Made by a program: the position numbers and the translations under genes. Below the pieces are notes generated by a model. The model did no database searches, was not told where the DNA came from, and saw only the letters and a program-made list of their open reading frames with translations. A stretch of DNA of 26,102 bases from Bacillota bacterium (GTDB lineage Bacteria; Bacillota; Bacilli; Paenibacillales; Paenibacillaceae), in assembly GCA_023433615.1 (NCBI GenBank), contig JAEZCJ010000088.1, positions 1-26,102 on the forward strand, written 5' to 3'. This document shows, in pieces, positions 15,579 to 23,133 of this stretch (positions are counted from its first letter, which is position 1; every line of letters begins with the position of its first letter).

Positions 15579-16609
15579 TGAATACGACTACAATTGATAG
15601 GATCATGTCGGGCAGACAGCAGAGACGCCGCCAATACTTGCTGGTCACAAGCACGCTGGCAGTCATCGCGATCGTGCTGTGCGGATTAATGCTCTACTTC
15701 GGCAACACGCTCTATTCCCTGGATGTCATTATCCGGGTGCTGTCAGGCGAGAAGGTGAAGGGCGCTACGTTCGCCATCGAGACGATCCGCTTGCCGCGAA
15801 TGCTGGCAGGACTGTTCGCCGGCTTCGCATTCGGCTTGGCGGGCAGCGTGTTTCAGACGATGCTGCGCAATCCGCTCGCGAATCCGAACGTGCTCGGGAT
15901 CACGACCGGCTCCAGCGTCGCGGCCGTCTTCTGTATCGTCATTCTACACACGAGCGAGGCCGTAATCTTCATCGCCTCCGTCCTTGCCGGACTCGCTACG
16001 GTTATGGTGCTCTACGTGCTATCCATTCGCAAATCGTTCTCGCTCGGTCGTCTGATTCTGGTCGGGATCGGCCTGGAGGCAATGCTCGGGGCGGCCATTT
16101 CCTATCTGCTGCTGAAGAGCTCCGAGCATGATATCGGCGCCGCCTACCGTTGGTTAAGCGGCAGCCTGAACGGCGCGAAGATGGATGCGCTATCGCCGCT
16201 TATCATCACGGTACTCGTATGTACGCCGATTGTTATGCTGCTAGGAAAGCCGCTTAGCCTGCTTGAGCTGGGCGAGCAGGCTGCCACTTCGCTGGGGATT
16301 CATCCGAACAGCACCCGGATCATGCTGATCATCAGCACGGTGCTCATGATTGCGGTCGCTTCCGCGACAACCGGACCGATCGCCTTCGTGGCTTTCTTGG
16401 CCGGCCCCATCGCGAAAAGATTGGTCGGCATCGGATATTCGACGGTAATACCCGCAGGTCTCGTTGGCGTAATCTTGGTTCTAGGGTCGGATCTGATCGG
16501 ACAATTCGCGTTCGAGACTCGATTCCCCGTTGGCGTCATTACCGGTATTCTCGGAGCGCCTTACCTGATCTATCTGCTCATCCGAATGAATCGAAAGGGT
16601 GATTTCTAA
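15575..16609 (+). CDS. FecCD-family siderophore ABC transporter permease 2
   Basis: A 344-residue FecCD-type permease. RLPRMLAGLFAGFAFGLAGSVFQTMLRNPLANPNVLGITTGSS is the family signature, and GEQAATSLGI is the coupling helix that meets the ATPase, followed by TGPIAFVAFLAGPIAKRLVG. Its ATG overlaps the previous stop by four bases (ATGA), a classic coupled arrangement. A second ATG follows at 15578. It pairs with permease 1 to form the translocation path. Confidence 0.92.
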   Translation: MMNTTTIDRIMSGRQQRRRQYLLVTSTLAVIAIVLCGLMLYFGNTLYSLDVIIRVLSGEKVKGATFAIETIRLPRMLAGLFAGFAFGLAGSVFQTMLRNPLANPNVLGITTGSSVAAVFCIVILHTSEAVIFIASVLAGLATVMVLYVLSIRKSFSLGRLILVGIGLEAMLGAAISYLLLKSSEHDIGAAYRWLSGSLNGAKMDALSPLIITVLVCTPIVMLLGKPLSLLELGEQAATSLGIHPNSTRIMLIISTVLMIAVASATTGPIAFVAFLAGPIAKRLVGIGYSTVIPAGLVGVILVLGSDLIGQFAFETRFPVGVITGILGAPYLIYLLIRMNRKGDF

Positions 16610-16610
16610 C

Positions 16611-17435
16611 ATGAAGCCGAAGCATCAGTTCAAGGCGGAACACGTCATCTCGGGCTATGATCAACGTAAAGTTGTCCAAGGCGTAAGCCTCACCATCCCT
16701 AGCAATAAGATCAGCGTCATTATCGGAGCGAACGCCTGCGGCAAGTCCACCTTGCTCAAGACGATGGCTAGACTGATCAAGCCGGAATCCGGCCAAGTGA
16801 CGCTGGATGGCAAACCGATTAGCGAATATCCGCCTAAGCAGTTAGCCAAGATCGTCGGATTGCTGCCGCAATCCCCGATCGTACCGGAAGGGATCAATGT
16901 CGCGGACCTGATCGGCCGGGGCCGATTCCCGCACCAGACGTGGCTCGGCGGGTGGACCAAGAAGGACTACGAGGCCGTCGCGGAAGCGATGGAGATCATG
17001 AAGATTACGGAGCTTGCCAACGCCAATATCGACGAGCTGTCCGGCGGTCAACGCCAGCGCGTATGGATCGCCATGGCGCTGGCGCAGCAGACCGACATTC
17101 TGTTCCTAGACGAGCCGACAACTTATCTCGACATTACCTATCAAGTCGAGATTCTGGATCTGCTCACCGATCTGAATCGGAAGCGCGGCACGACGATCGT
17201 CATGGTCCTGCACGACATCAATTTGTCCGCCCGCTATGCCGACTATATTTTCGCGATGCGTGAGGGTAAGCTTATTGCGGAAGGCGAACCGTCCAAGGTC
17301 ATCTCCGATGATCTGATCAAGGATGTCTTCGGACTCGACTGCACGGTGATCAGCGATCCCGCATCGGGCTCTCCGATGATCGTGCCGATTGGGCGCCATC
17401 ATGTTGAGCATGCGTATGCTATGGCGATGGTCTGA
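16611..17435 (+). CDS. Siderophore ABC transporter ATP-binding protein (FepC/FecE type)
   Basis: A 274-residue ABC ATPase. Walker A is GANACGKST (39-47, K45), the Q-loop is in GLLPQSP, the ABC signature is LSGGQRQR (143-150), Walker B is ILFLDEPT (D167, E168), and the H-loop His is H201 in VLHD. The NACGKST form of Walker A is typical of the siderophore/vitamin B12 importers. ATG 16611 follows the preceding stop by one base and has AAAGGGTG eight bases upstream; GTG 16599 is an in-frame alternative inside the previous gene. The last gene of the operon, it ends at a terminator 20 bases on. It powers import at the inner face of the membrane. Confidence 0.94.
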   Translation: MKPKHQFKAEHVISGYDQRKVVQGVSLTIPSNKISVIIGANACGKSTLLKTMARLIKPESGQVTLDGKPISEYPPKQLAKIVGLLPQSPIVPEGINVADLIGRGRFPHQTWLGGWTKKDYEAVAEAMEIMKITELANANIDELSGGQRQRVWIAMALAQQTDILFLDEPTTYLDITYQVEILDLLTDLNRKRGTTIVMVLHDINLSARYADYIFAMREGKLIAEGEPSKVISDDLIKDVFGLDCTVISDPASGSPMIVPIGRHHVEHAYAMAMV

Positions 17436-17455
17436 GTTGTAGCATAGCGACGGAA

Positions 17456-17482
17456 GGAGCTGTCCGCGGGCAGCTCCTTTTG
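17456..17482 (+). terminator. Terminator of the siderophore uptake operon
   Basis: A 9-bp stem (GGAGCTG with CAGCTCC, plus T-G and C-G pairs), a 4-nt loop and then TTTTG. Confidence 0.8.
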
Positions 17483-17586
17483 TGTGCTAAACGTATGGCG
17501 GCTAGTCAGTGTACCCAACAGAGACTAGCAGACGAAGAAATCCGGGCTATCCGGTTATATGGCGATTTTGGGATTTATCATCGCCA

Positions 17587-18555
17587 CTACTGAAATTCCC
17601 CACAATCTTTTCGCATTGCTTGCGGTAGCTTTTTTGCTTTTAAGTTGTCTAGCAAATCATATTTCTTAATATACTTTTTAAAAGCATCTCCATCTTCCGT
17701 AAATGAATTATAGAATATAAGAATAAGTTCTGAAAACGATAATTGGGCTCTGATTATTCGAACATACGCTTTGCGTTCTTCGTTTGTCGCTTCATCATTT
17801 TCCTCTTTCGTTTTTCGATCTTGGATTACAAGTTCAGTACTTTCATCAATGACTCGAATGAGATTATAGAGGTTTCTAAAATAATGACCAAGCACATCAT
17901 CGTGATGATCGTATAAATCTTGATATTTGCTCAACAACTGGTCTTTTGAACCGATTCCCAATAATCCTGAACTATTTACGAGGTCCTTTAACACCTCTCT
18001 TCCGTTTTTTTGTACGGGGATTGATGTCCGCTGATCACTCAAGTAATCAGTTTGGATTTCGGTTTTACTAATTCCCCTGACGATTTCATGATGCAATTGA
18101 ACCATATTATAAAAGGTACTGTCGAATCTTTGTTTCCCTAAGGTGTAGCTTTGTTTCTGAGCGGCTTCTTTAGCTACAATTAACTCTTTACTTTGAACTA
18201 TGAATGTAGCCAGTATAATTAAGACTGTTGCTGCTGTAAGCCAGGGTACGGAAGTTCCAGCCATCCAATCACCAATAGGTCCTAATGCAGCATGATTTGA
18301 ATAAGTATAGGGCTCAGGTTTCTCAGGTTCATTTGAAAAGGTTGAGCTTTCCGGAGCGGGGTTCATTGAGGAGGATCCGATTGCATGTTCATCATACACG
18401 GACGAAACCACGCCAAATGCTTCGGTTTTTCCCAGGAAATACATTCTGGTAATTGACGGCATGGATATCCCTATAAAAAATACGATTATAGCTAATGCAA
18501 ATAAAAATCCATGGAACGTTATTAACCTTTTCAACAACTCGATCATCTTTTGCAT
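17587..18555 (-). CDS. Putative phage abortive infection protein (AbiC-like, two-TM membrane protein)
   Basis: A 322-residue protein that I assign to the putative phage abortive infection family (putAbiC, related to lactococcal AbiC). Two membrane segments lie at about 15-33 and 104-121. Between them is a 70-residue, P/S/E-rich loop, probably outside; the C-terminal 200 residues would be cytoplasmic. The family-like blocks are FDSTFYNMVQLHHEIV (144-159), GHYFRNLYNLIRVID (223-237), RAQLSFSELILIFYNS (269-284) and KKYDLLDNL (298-306). ATG 18555 has AGGTGGAG about eight bases upstream. The gene is clearly more AT-rich than everything around it, with many A/T third positions, which suggests transfer. 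It is convergent with the siderophore ATPase gene and lies 163 bases after the creatininase gene. AbiC homologues block phage growth in lactococci; activity here is not shown. No catalytic motif is visible. Confidence 0.75.
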   Translation of the reverse strand: MQKMIELLKRLITFHGFLFALAIIVFFIGISMPSITRMYFLGKTEAFGVVSSVYDEHAIGSSSMNPAPESSTFSNEPEKPEPYTYSNHAALGPIGDWMAGTSVPWLTAATVLIILATFIVQSKELIVAKEAAQKQSYTLGKQRFDSTFYNMVQLHHEIVRGISKTEIQTDYLSDQRTSIPVQKNGREVLKDLVNSSGLLGIGSKDQLLSKYQDLYDHHDDVLGHYFRNLYNLIRVIDESTELVIQDRKTKEENDEATNEERKAYVRIIRAQLSFSELILIFYNSFTEDGDAFKKYIKKYDLLDNLKAKKLPQAMRKDCGEFQ

Positions 18556-18599
18556 TTGAATAACTCCACCTATTTTTTTTTGGCATTGTAATTTTTGGT

Positions 18600-18628
18600 T
18601 TAGTACCGCAGATCTGATATTTTATCAA
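18600..18628 (-). promoter_or_regulatory. Possible promoter of the AbiC-like gene
   Basis: On the minus strand TTGATA (18628-18623) and TACTAA (18605-18600) are 17 bp apart, about 45 bases before the start codon. A nine-base A run lies between them and the ribosome binding site. An own promoter would make the gene independent of the upstream creatininase unit. Confidence 0.35.
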
Positions 18629-18718
18629 TTAACCTTCTTGAAAATTCCTCCTTGATGGAAAGCCGATTGCTTACTTCGATATAGGGTGGTTGCGATAGGT
18701 TTCCGGGTACTTTCCGCG

Positions 18719-19498
18719 TCAGTCTTTATACAGCTTCACCATATTCGTAGCGTTCATTGCGCGCGGCTGCCATTGCAGCTTCGATAGTTCTTCCATTAGC
18801 CTGCTGCCCGCGACCGATAGATTGTAGGCTACGATTCTTTGCCCTTCCAGTTCGGATGTGCTGCGCGGATCGTCGCCCCAGATGCCGAGCATATCCGTGT
18901 CGCTGGATATCCGGCTCAGATTGGCAAGCTCGGGGTACAGCCCCATGACGAGCGATGTCTCGTTATAAGCCGCATGATCGGTCATGATGCCCTCATTGCC
19001 CTTACCGCCAAGGTCCCAGAGATGAAAGAGCTTCAGTCCGAATTGCGCTTCGAATTTCCCGATGGCATCGCGATAAGCATTCGTCGATGGGCCATGCCCG
19101 TGTGCAACGACGATTCGAAATCCCGCTCTTGCGAGGTTCCATAGCGTAGCCTCAAGGATTCGAATAAACAGCTCTTCCTCGACATAGTACGCAGACCCCT
19201 CCAACTGCCGTGGGTGTCCCGCTTCAAAGCTGTGGATATCCATCCCGATGTAGTCCGTCTTATCCGCTCTGATTCTCTGATCAGGTCCGAGATATAACAT
19301 GGGCAGAACGATACCGCCGATCCGCTCCGCGAGTGCCGTGAAGAAGCCCTTCGTTTGCAGGCCGTCCGACCCCAGCGGAAGATGATAGCCATGCCACTCC
19401 AGCGTACCGAGCGGCAAATAGGCAATCGGACAGGCGTTCAACCGTTCGAGGAATTCCCCGGGCAATAGTTCTTCATATAAGACCTTAATGGTTGTCAT
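18719..19498 (-). CDS. Creatininase-family amidohydrolase
   Basis: A 259-residue protein of the creatininase / creatinine amidohydrolase family, metal-dependent hydrolases that open cyclic amides or cleave C-N bonds. The metal-binding segment LPLGTLEWHGYHLPLGSD (28-45) gives E34, H36 and D45, the same spacing as in characterised creatininase. The usual NGHGGN motif is replaced by AHGHGPS (132-138), so the active-site surroundings differ and the substrate is probably not creatinine. ATG 19498 is chosen because GGGGGAG lies about eight bases upstream; GTG 19507 would abut it. It starts 18 bases after the stop of the WYL-like regulator and is probably co-transcribed with it. Family members also act in pathways for riboflavin-like and mycofactocin-like cofactors; the role here is open. 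Confidence 0.83.
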   Translation of the reverse strand: MTTIKVLYEELLPGEFLERLNACPIAYLPLGTLEWHGYHLPLGSDGLQTKGFFTALAERIGGIVLPMLYLGPDQRIRADKTDYIGMDIHSFEAGHPRQLEGSAYYVEEELFIRILEATLWNLARAGFRIVVAHGHGPSTNAYRDAIGKFEAQFGLKLFHLWDLGGKGNEGIMTDHAAYNETSLVMGLYPELANLSRISSDTDMLGIWGDDPRSTSELEGQRIVAYNLSVAGSRLMEELSKLQWQPRAMNATNMVKLYKD

Positions 19499-19516
19499 GG
19501 ATTGCACTCCCCCATT

Positions 19517-20500
19517 TCATATCGTGTCGATAGGTAACGAATTCCCCAAGACTCCCAATCGCTCCTGCAGTCCCTTCGCAACCTCCGTCGGGATTCTCCT
19601 CACCGTAATATCGCTGCCTAAGAAGAGCAGCCAGTTGGTCATCTCGGCCAACTCATCCGGATGATGGACGTGGACGAAGGCTTTCAGGATCGCCGTCGTC
19701 TGATACGGGCTCGTATAGGCGAGCGTCATTCGTAACGGATGGTACTTCTTGAACTGGGCGATCGCCCTGGGGCCAAGCTCGAGGACGAGGTTGACGGCTT
19801 CCTCCTGCTTGCTTAATTGTTCGATGATCTTCTTCTTGCTCATTCGCTTCTTCTCGGGGTAGGGGCCGACATCGGTGAGATTGTCGACGGGGATGATCCG
19901 CCGCTTCTCCTCCGCGAGGTCGAAGCCTTCGATCTGCCAAGAACTCTTCTCGCGATAGAGGCGCATGAGATAGATCGGATAGGAATGGATTGCCGGCCCT
20001 TCTTCAACAGAGACCACCATGTAGCAGTCCACGAGAAGGCGCTGGATAAGCTGCTCTAACCTGGGATGGGGCAGGTCCGAGAGATCGAGCAGGTCCGGAT
20101 TATGCGGGTTGGTGCCTTCGAAGAACAAGATTTGATTCAACAGCACGAGATCATCCTGCTGGTTCTGGGAGGTGAGGCCGAGCAATTTCTCCGCTAAGGA
20201 TTGGCGGCTCTTGAGATAAGGGAGCTGCAGGTTGCGCGTAGCCATGAAGGCAATGAACAGCGCCTTAATCTCATTATCGGTGAAGCGGACAGTGGGCAGG
20301 ACGGAATTGTTCATCACAAAATAGCCCCCGTCCCTCCCGACTTCGGCGACTAGAGGCATTCCCATCGCTTCAATTTCCCTAATATCGCGAATCGCCGTTG
20401 AGCGGGAGATGTTGAACTCCTGCATGATCTCCGAAATGGTGAAATGCGCGCGATTGTTGATATACCGCATGATGACATTAATCCGCTCTACCTTTTTCAT
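19517..20500 (-). CDS. YafY-type HTH regulator with WYL-like domain
   Basis: A 327-residue regulator. The winged HTH is at 1-60 (ISEIMQEFNISRSTAIRDIREIEAMG, wing GRDGGYFVM). The middle and C-terminal part follows the YafY/WYL layout, with SSWQIEGFDLAEEKRRIIPVDNL in the place of the WYL motif, so WQI replaces WYL. ATG 20500 has AGAGGG close upstream. It is divergent from the DoxX-like gene with a 78-84 bp gap holding one copy of the 21-bp motif, and it lies directly before the creatininase gene. It is the best candidate to bind that motif and control both directions (inference). Confidence 0.83.
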   Translation of the reverse strand: MKKVERINVIMRYINNRAHFTISEIMQEFNISRSTAIRDIREIEAMGMPLVAEVGRDGGYFVMNNSVLPTVRFTDNEIKALFIAFMATRNLQLPYLKSRQSLAEKLLGLTSQNQQDDLVLLNQILFFEGTNPHNPDLLDLSDLPHPRLEQLIQRLLVDCYMVVSVEEGPAIHSYPIYLMRLYREKSSWQIEGFDLAEEKRRIIPVDNLTDVGPYPEKKRMSKKKIIEQLSKQEEAVNLVLELGPRAIAQFKKYHPLRMTLAYTSPYQTTAILKAFVHVHHPDELAEMTNWLLFLGSDITVRRIPTEVAKGLQERLGVLGNSLPIDTI

Positions 20501-20515
20501 AGGTCCCTCTAAACA

Positions 20516-20536
20516 GTATCATTTTTTGACATGATT
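20516..20536. promoter_or_regulatory. 21-bp regulatory motif, copy 1
   Basis: GTATCA-N2-TTTTGACATGATT, identical to the copy at 21011-21031 at 19 of 21 positions. The ends form a short inverted repeat, ATCAT and ATGAT, and the motif contains TTGACA, a -35-like hexamer pointing to the DoxX-like gene. It lies in the divergent gap between the WYL-like regulator and that gene. Confidence 0.65.
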
Positions 20537-20584
20537 TAAGGCTATTATAAACTCAGAAAGCGAAAAAACAAAGGAGGAATGGAA

Positions 20585-21007
20585 ATGAATGCAGTAATCG
20601 GCAGTGAAAAAAAAGCGAAAGGCGAGCTCCGCCCGATCGGAAGAAAGGCCGCATTCTGGAGCGTCACGATTCTGCTGGGATTCTCGATTGCATTAAGCGG
20701 AGTGGGGCAATTGATGCGCTACGGCGGGAATGTCGAGCTGGTGACCGACATCGGGTTCCCGTTATACGTCACGAACATCCTCGGCGCTTGGAAATTGCTT
20801 GGCGTCATAGCGATTCTCTTGCCGGGCTTCCCCCGGTTGAAGGAATGGGCATACAGCGGGATCTTCTTCCTCATGACGGGTGCGGCCCTATCGCATGCAT
20901 TCGCGAACGATTACGGCGACGGCGGATTCCATGTTATTCTCCCGCTGATCTATGCCGCGCTTTGCATCGCTTCCTGGGCGCTGCGTCCGAACAGCCGCAA
21001 ACTCTAA
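20585..21007 (+). CDS. DoxX-like family membrane protein
   Basis: A 140-residue protein with four hydrophobic helices (about 24-42, 60-78, 86-104 and 112-130), fitting the DoxX-like (DoxX_2) family. GVGQLMRYGGN and ILGAWKLLGVIAILLPGFPRLKEWAYSGIFF are typical: a short helix bundle with a conserved WK-LG and a P-x-x-KEWAY/GA turn. ATG 20585 is chosen over ATG 20579 because AAGGAGG (20571-20577) is seven bases from the former and only one from the latter. It is divergent from the WYL-like regulator. DoxX-like proteins are linked to quinone or redox chemistry in some systems, but this branch has no settled role. Confidence 0.82.
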   Translation: MNAVIGSEKKAKGELRPIGRKAAFWSVTILLGFSIALSGVGQLMRYGGNVELVTDIGFPLYVTNILGAWKLLGVIAILLPGFPRLKEWAYSGIFFLMTGAALSHAFANDYGDGGFHVILPLIYAALCIASWALRPNSRKL

Positions 21008-21010
21008 AAG

Positions 21011-21031
21011 GTATCACATTTTGACATGATT
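21011..21031. promoter_or_regulatory. 21-bp regulatory motif, copy 2
   Basis: The second copy of GTATCA-N2-TTTTGACATGATT begins four bases after the stop of the DoxX-like gene and 72 bases before the ATG of the GyrI-like gene. It keeps the ATCA and TGAT arms and the internal TTGACA. Its presence inside what would otherwise be an operon suggests a second promoter under the same control. Confidence 0.65.
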
Positions 21032-21102
21032 AGCGGATATTGTTACCCTATCAAGTAAATAAGCAAACCGCTTGATCCATTCATTTACAAGGAGCTGGGA
21101 TA

Positions 21103-21582
21103 ATGGCAACGTACACGTTCGAGGAAAAGGAAAGCTTTATCGTGCTTGGTATCGGAACGGAGCTCAAGAGCGATTACACGGACTATGCAGGAATGAACAA
21201 GGAGAAGGAGAACTTCTGGCAGGCAGTGGAGCAGGACGGGACGCTTAATAAGCTGAAGGCGATTGCGGCGAACGACTATATCTTTGCCGTCAACGAAGCC
21301 GTTAATCATAAGATGATGCATTATGCCGGCGTCATGACCGACGCCGCCGTAGCGGAAGAGCACAGAGTGATCCAATTCCCTAAGGGACACTACCTTGTCG
21401 TGAAGGGTGAAGGGAAGACGGCTGAGGAGCTGAACAGCACGCTGACAGGCATTGCCTTCGGCCAAGCCCTGCCGTCGGCCGATGCGTACGCCTATGTCGG
21501 CGGGCCCAATACGACGGTAGAGATGGGGCGGCGAGACGGCCTCGTATATGGGGAGATGTGGGTTCCGGTTGTGAAGAAGTAA
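21103..21582 (+). CDS. GyrI-like (AraC effector-binding domain) small-molecule-binding protein
   Basis: A 159-residue stand-alone GyrI-like protein. The beta-alpha repeats of the SOUL/GyrI fold are seen: a leading strand FIVLGIGTEL, a middle acidic helix, the strand HYLVVKGEGKTAEELNSTLTGIA (which corresponds to the YAVF-x-H-x-G segment of relatives), and the C-terminal RRDGLVYGEMWVPVVK that usually closes the domain. ATG 21103 has AAGGAG eight bases upstream. Such proteins bind hydrophobic or cationic small molecules. It shares its domain type with the AraC regulator 0.6 kb downstream and sits behind copy 2 of the 21-bp motif. Confidence 0.75.
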   Translation: MATYTFEEKESFIVLGIGTELKSDYTDYAGMNKEKENFWQAVEQDGTLNKLKAIAANDYIFAVNEAVNHKMMHYAGVMTDAAVAEEHRVIQFPKGHYLVVKGEGKTAEELNSTLTGIAFGQALPSADAYAYVGGPNTTVEMGRRDGLVYGEMWVPVVKK

Positions 21583-21607
21583 GCGAGATCCGAAGGAGGA
21601 ATGAACA

Positions 21608-22075
21608 ATGTCCTATATCGTCGATTACAACAAGGTGTCCACGGTCGGCCTGGAGTCCTCTCCGGTAGCAGAAGCGCTGGCCGGATTGCGCGCGAATGAA
21701 GCCCGTTATTTCATGAACAAATACAAGCACGAGTTCACGGTCGTACCGGCCGGCGAGAGCCAGGAGACGCTTGATTACGTGAACCGGGTCTTGAAGGAAG
21801 AGCGCGGTATCGAGTTTGCGGCACGGCCGCTGGAAACTTCGCGGTTACGCGTGGCCAATATCGATTGGACCTTCGTCTTCTACGAAGACGGTCTAGCCGT
21901 CAACGTCATGTATACGGTCGATGATCCGAAGAAGCGGGCCGTCGGATTCAAGCTGTCCGAGGGGATGGAAGTGCCTAAGGAGCTGGAAGAGAAGAAGTTC
22001 AAGTTCGCCCGGCAGAAGTCTAAGCTGGCCGGGACAATTCGAGGCACGTTCTTCGTCATTAAGGGTGAATATTGA
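21608..22075 (+). CDS. Unrecognised 155-residue protein
   Basis: I do not recognise this family. The protein is soluble, charged (rich in E, K, R and V), without signal peptide or membrane segment. Features are an N-terminal YIVDYNKV, a helix (EALAGLRANEARYFMNKYKHEF), a linker ESQETLDYVNRVLKEERGIEF, a central beta hairpin (LRVANIDWTFVFYEDG), then a K-rich stretch (EELEEKKFKFARQKSKLAG) and a last strand (GTFFVIKGEY). The start, ATG 21608, has an excellent AAGGAGG nine bases upstream, and it follows the GyrI-like gene by 25 bases, so it is a real, co-transcribed gene. A role tied to the GyrI-like and AraC genes around it is inference. Confidence 0.7.
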   Translation: MSYIVDYNKVSTVGLESSPVAEALAGLRANEARYFMNKYKHEFTVVPAGESQETLDYVNRVLKEERGIEFAARPLETSRLRVANIDWTFVFYEDGLAVNVMYTVDDPKKRAVGFKLSEGMEVPKELEEKKFKFARQKSKLAGTIRGTFFVIKGEY

Positions 22076-22160
22076 GTAACCCCTGCAATAGTTGAACGGA
22101 ATGGGTCGGATGCCGCGCAGGATGACCTGCTACTCTAACGTAGAAGGGAGGTTATGGGGG

Positions 22161-23039
22161 ATGAATATGCTCGAGAATTTGAATCGATCGCTGGACTACA
22201 TCGAACAGAATCTAGCGCATGAGATCGACGAATTCGAAATCGCGAAACGTGCGCACTGTTCTGTCTATCATTACAAGAGAATGTTCGCCTACCTGGCAGA
22301 CATTCCGCTTCATGAGTACATCAGACGCAGACGCCTGACGCTTGCGGCCTATGAATTGCAGAACAGTACCGCTAAAGTGATCGATGTCGCCGTGAAGTAT
22401 GGCTATCACTCGCCTGATGCATTCACGCGCGCTTTTCAGAACCAGCATGGCATTACGCCGACCGATATGAGGACAACGAACTATTCGCTCAAAGCCTATC
22501 CTCCAATGACCTTCCGACTCTCGATTGGAGGTGGCGAACCGATGAGGTTCAGAATTGTGAATAAGGAAGCGTTCCGAGTGATTGGGATAACCAATCGGGT
22601 TACACCGATCGACATGGGCGAGCACCCTGGCGTAGAGCAGGTATGGCGGTCTACGAATGCCGACACTTACGCCGAGTTGAAAGCACTTAACGACAGGGAA
22701 CCACACGGGATTCTTCATGTTGATGCAGGCGATTGGAGCGGCCGCGGCAATGGTGACTACGACTATTACTTCTCTGTTGCGTCTACGAAGCCTTGTCCGG
22801 ACCCATTCACTGCGCTCGATGTACCGGCCATGACTTGGGTCGTCATTGACGTGAAGGTGCCATGGGAACCGGAGAAGTGGAAGCAAATTTACGGGGAATG
22901 GTTCCCTTCCTCGGGGTATGAGCAGGTCGAGGGACCAAGAATTCAAGTCGGGCCTGAGATTCAGGTCGGCGTTGAGAAGCAGATGAACGACAAAGAGGTC
23001 GAAGTCGAGTATTGGATACCGGTTAAGAAGGTTCGTTAG
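22161..23039 (+). CDS. AraC-family regulator with GyrI-like effector-binding domain
   Basis: A 292-residue regulator. Two HTH motifs of the AraC DNA-binding domain lie at about 8-105 (FEIAKRAHCSVYHYKRMFAYL, then IDVAVKYGYHSPDAFTRAFQNQHGITPTDMR). The C-terminal GyrI-like ligand domain covers about 128-292, with the strand FRVIGI, the helix WRSTNADTYAELKAL, the acidic YDYYFSVAS strand and the closing VEVEYWIPVKK. This order is that of Rob/SoxS-type and BmrR-like sensors. ATG 22161 is preferred, as GGGAGG lies nine bases upstream; the frame extends to 22092 without a ribosome binding site. It may sense a ligand and act on this cluster. Confidence 0.87.
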   Translation: MNMLENLNRSLDYIEQNLAHEIDEFEIAKRAHCSVYHYKRMFAYLADIPLHEYIRRRRLTLAAYELQNSTAKVIDVAVKYGYHSPDAFTRAFQNQHGITPTDMRTTNYSLKAYPPMTFRLSIGGGEPMRFRIVNKEAFRVIGITNRVTPIDMGEHPGVEQVWRSTNADTYAELKALNDREPHGILHVDAGDWSGRGNGDYDYYFSVASTKPCPDPFTALDVPAMTWVVIDVKVPWEPEKWKQIYGEWFPSSGYEQVEGPRIQVGPEIQVGVEKQMNDKEVEVEYWIPVKKVR

Positions 23040-23133
23040 GCCGGCTGGACGGAATCGAACGCTTCATCTCGCTGCAATTGCGACCGATAACTCTCTCATA
23101 GGCAATATTAAACGAGATGAGGGGCGGTAGGTT

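Noticed and set aside
17542..17585. CCGG-N5-CCGG and GGCGAT-N13-ATCGCC inverted repeats after the AbiC-like gene.
   Set aside because: They could form hairpins, but no T-run follows on the minus strand, so I do not call a terminator.
18392..18628. Alternative minus frame starting at TTG 18628, with AAGGAGG at 18646-18652.
   Set aside because: The spacing of 17 bases is too long, the start is TTG, and the product shows no family sequence; it overlaps the AbiC-like gene in another frame.
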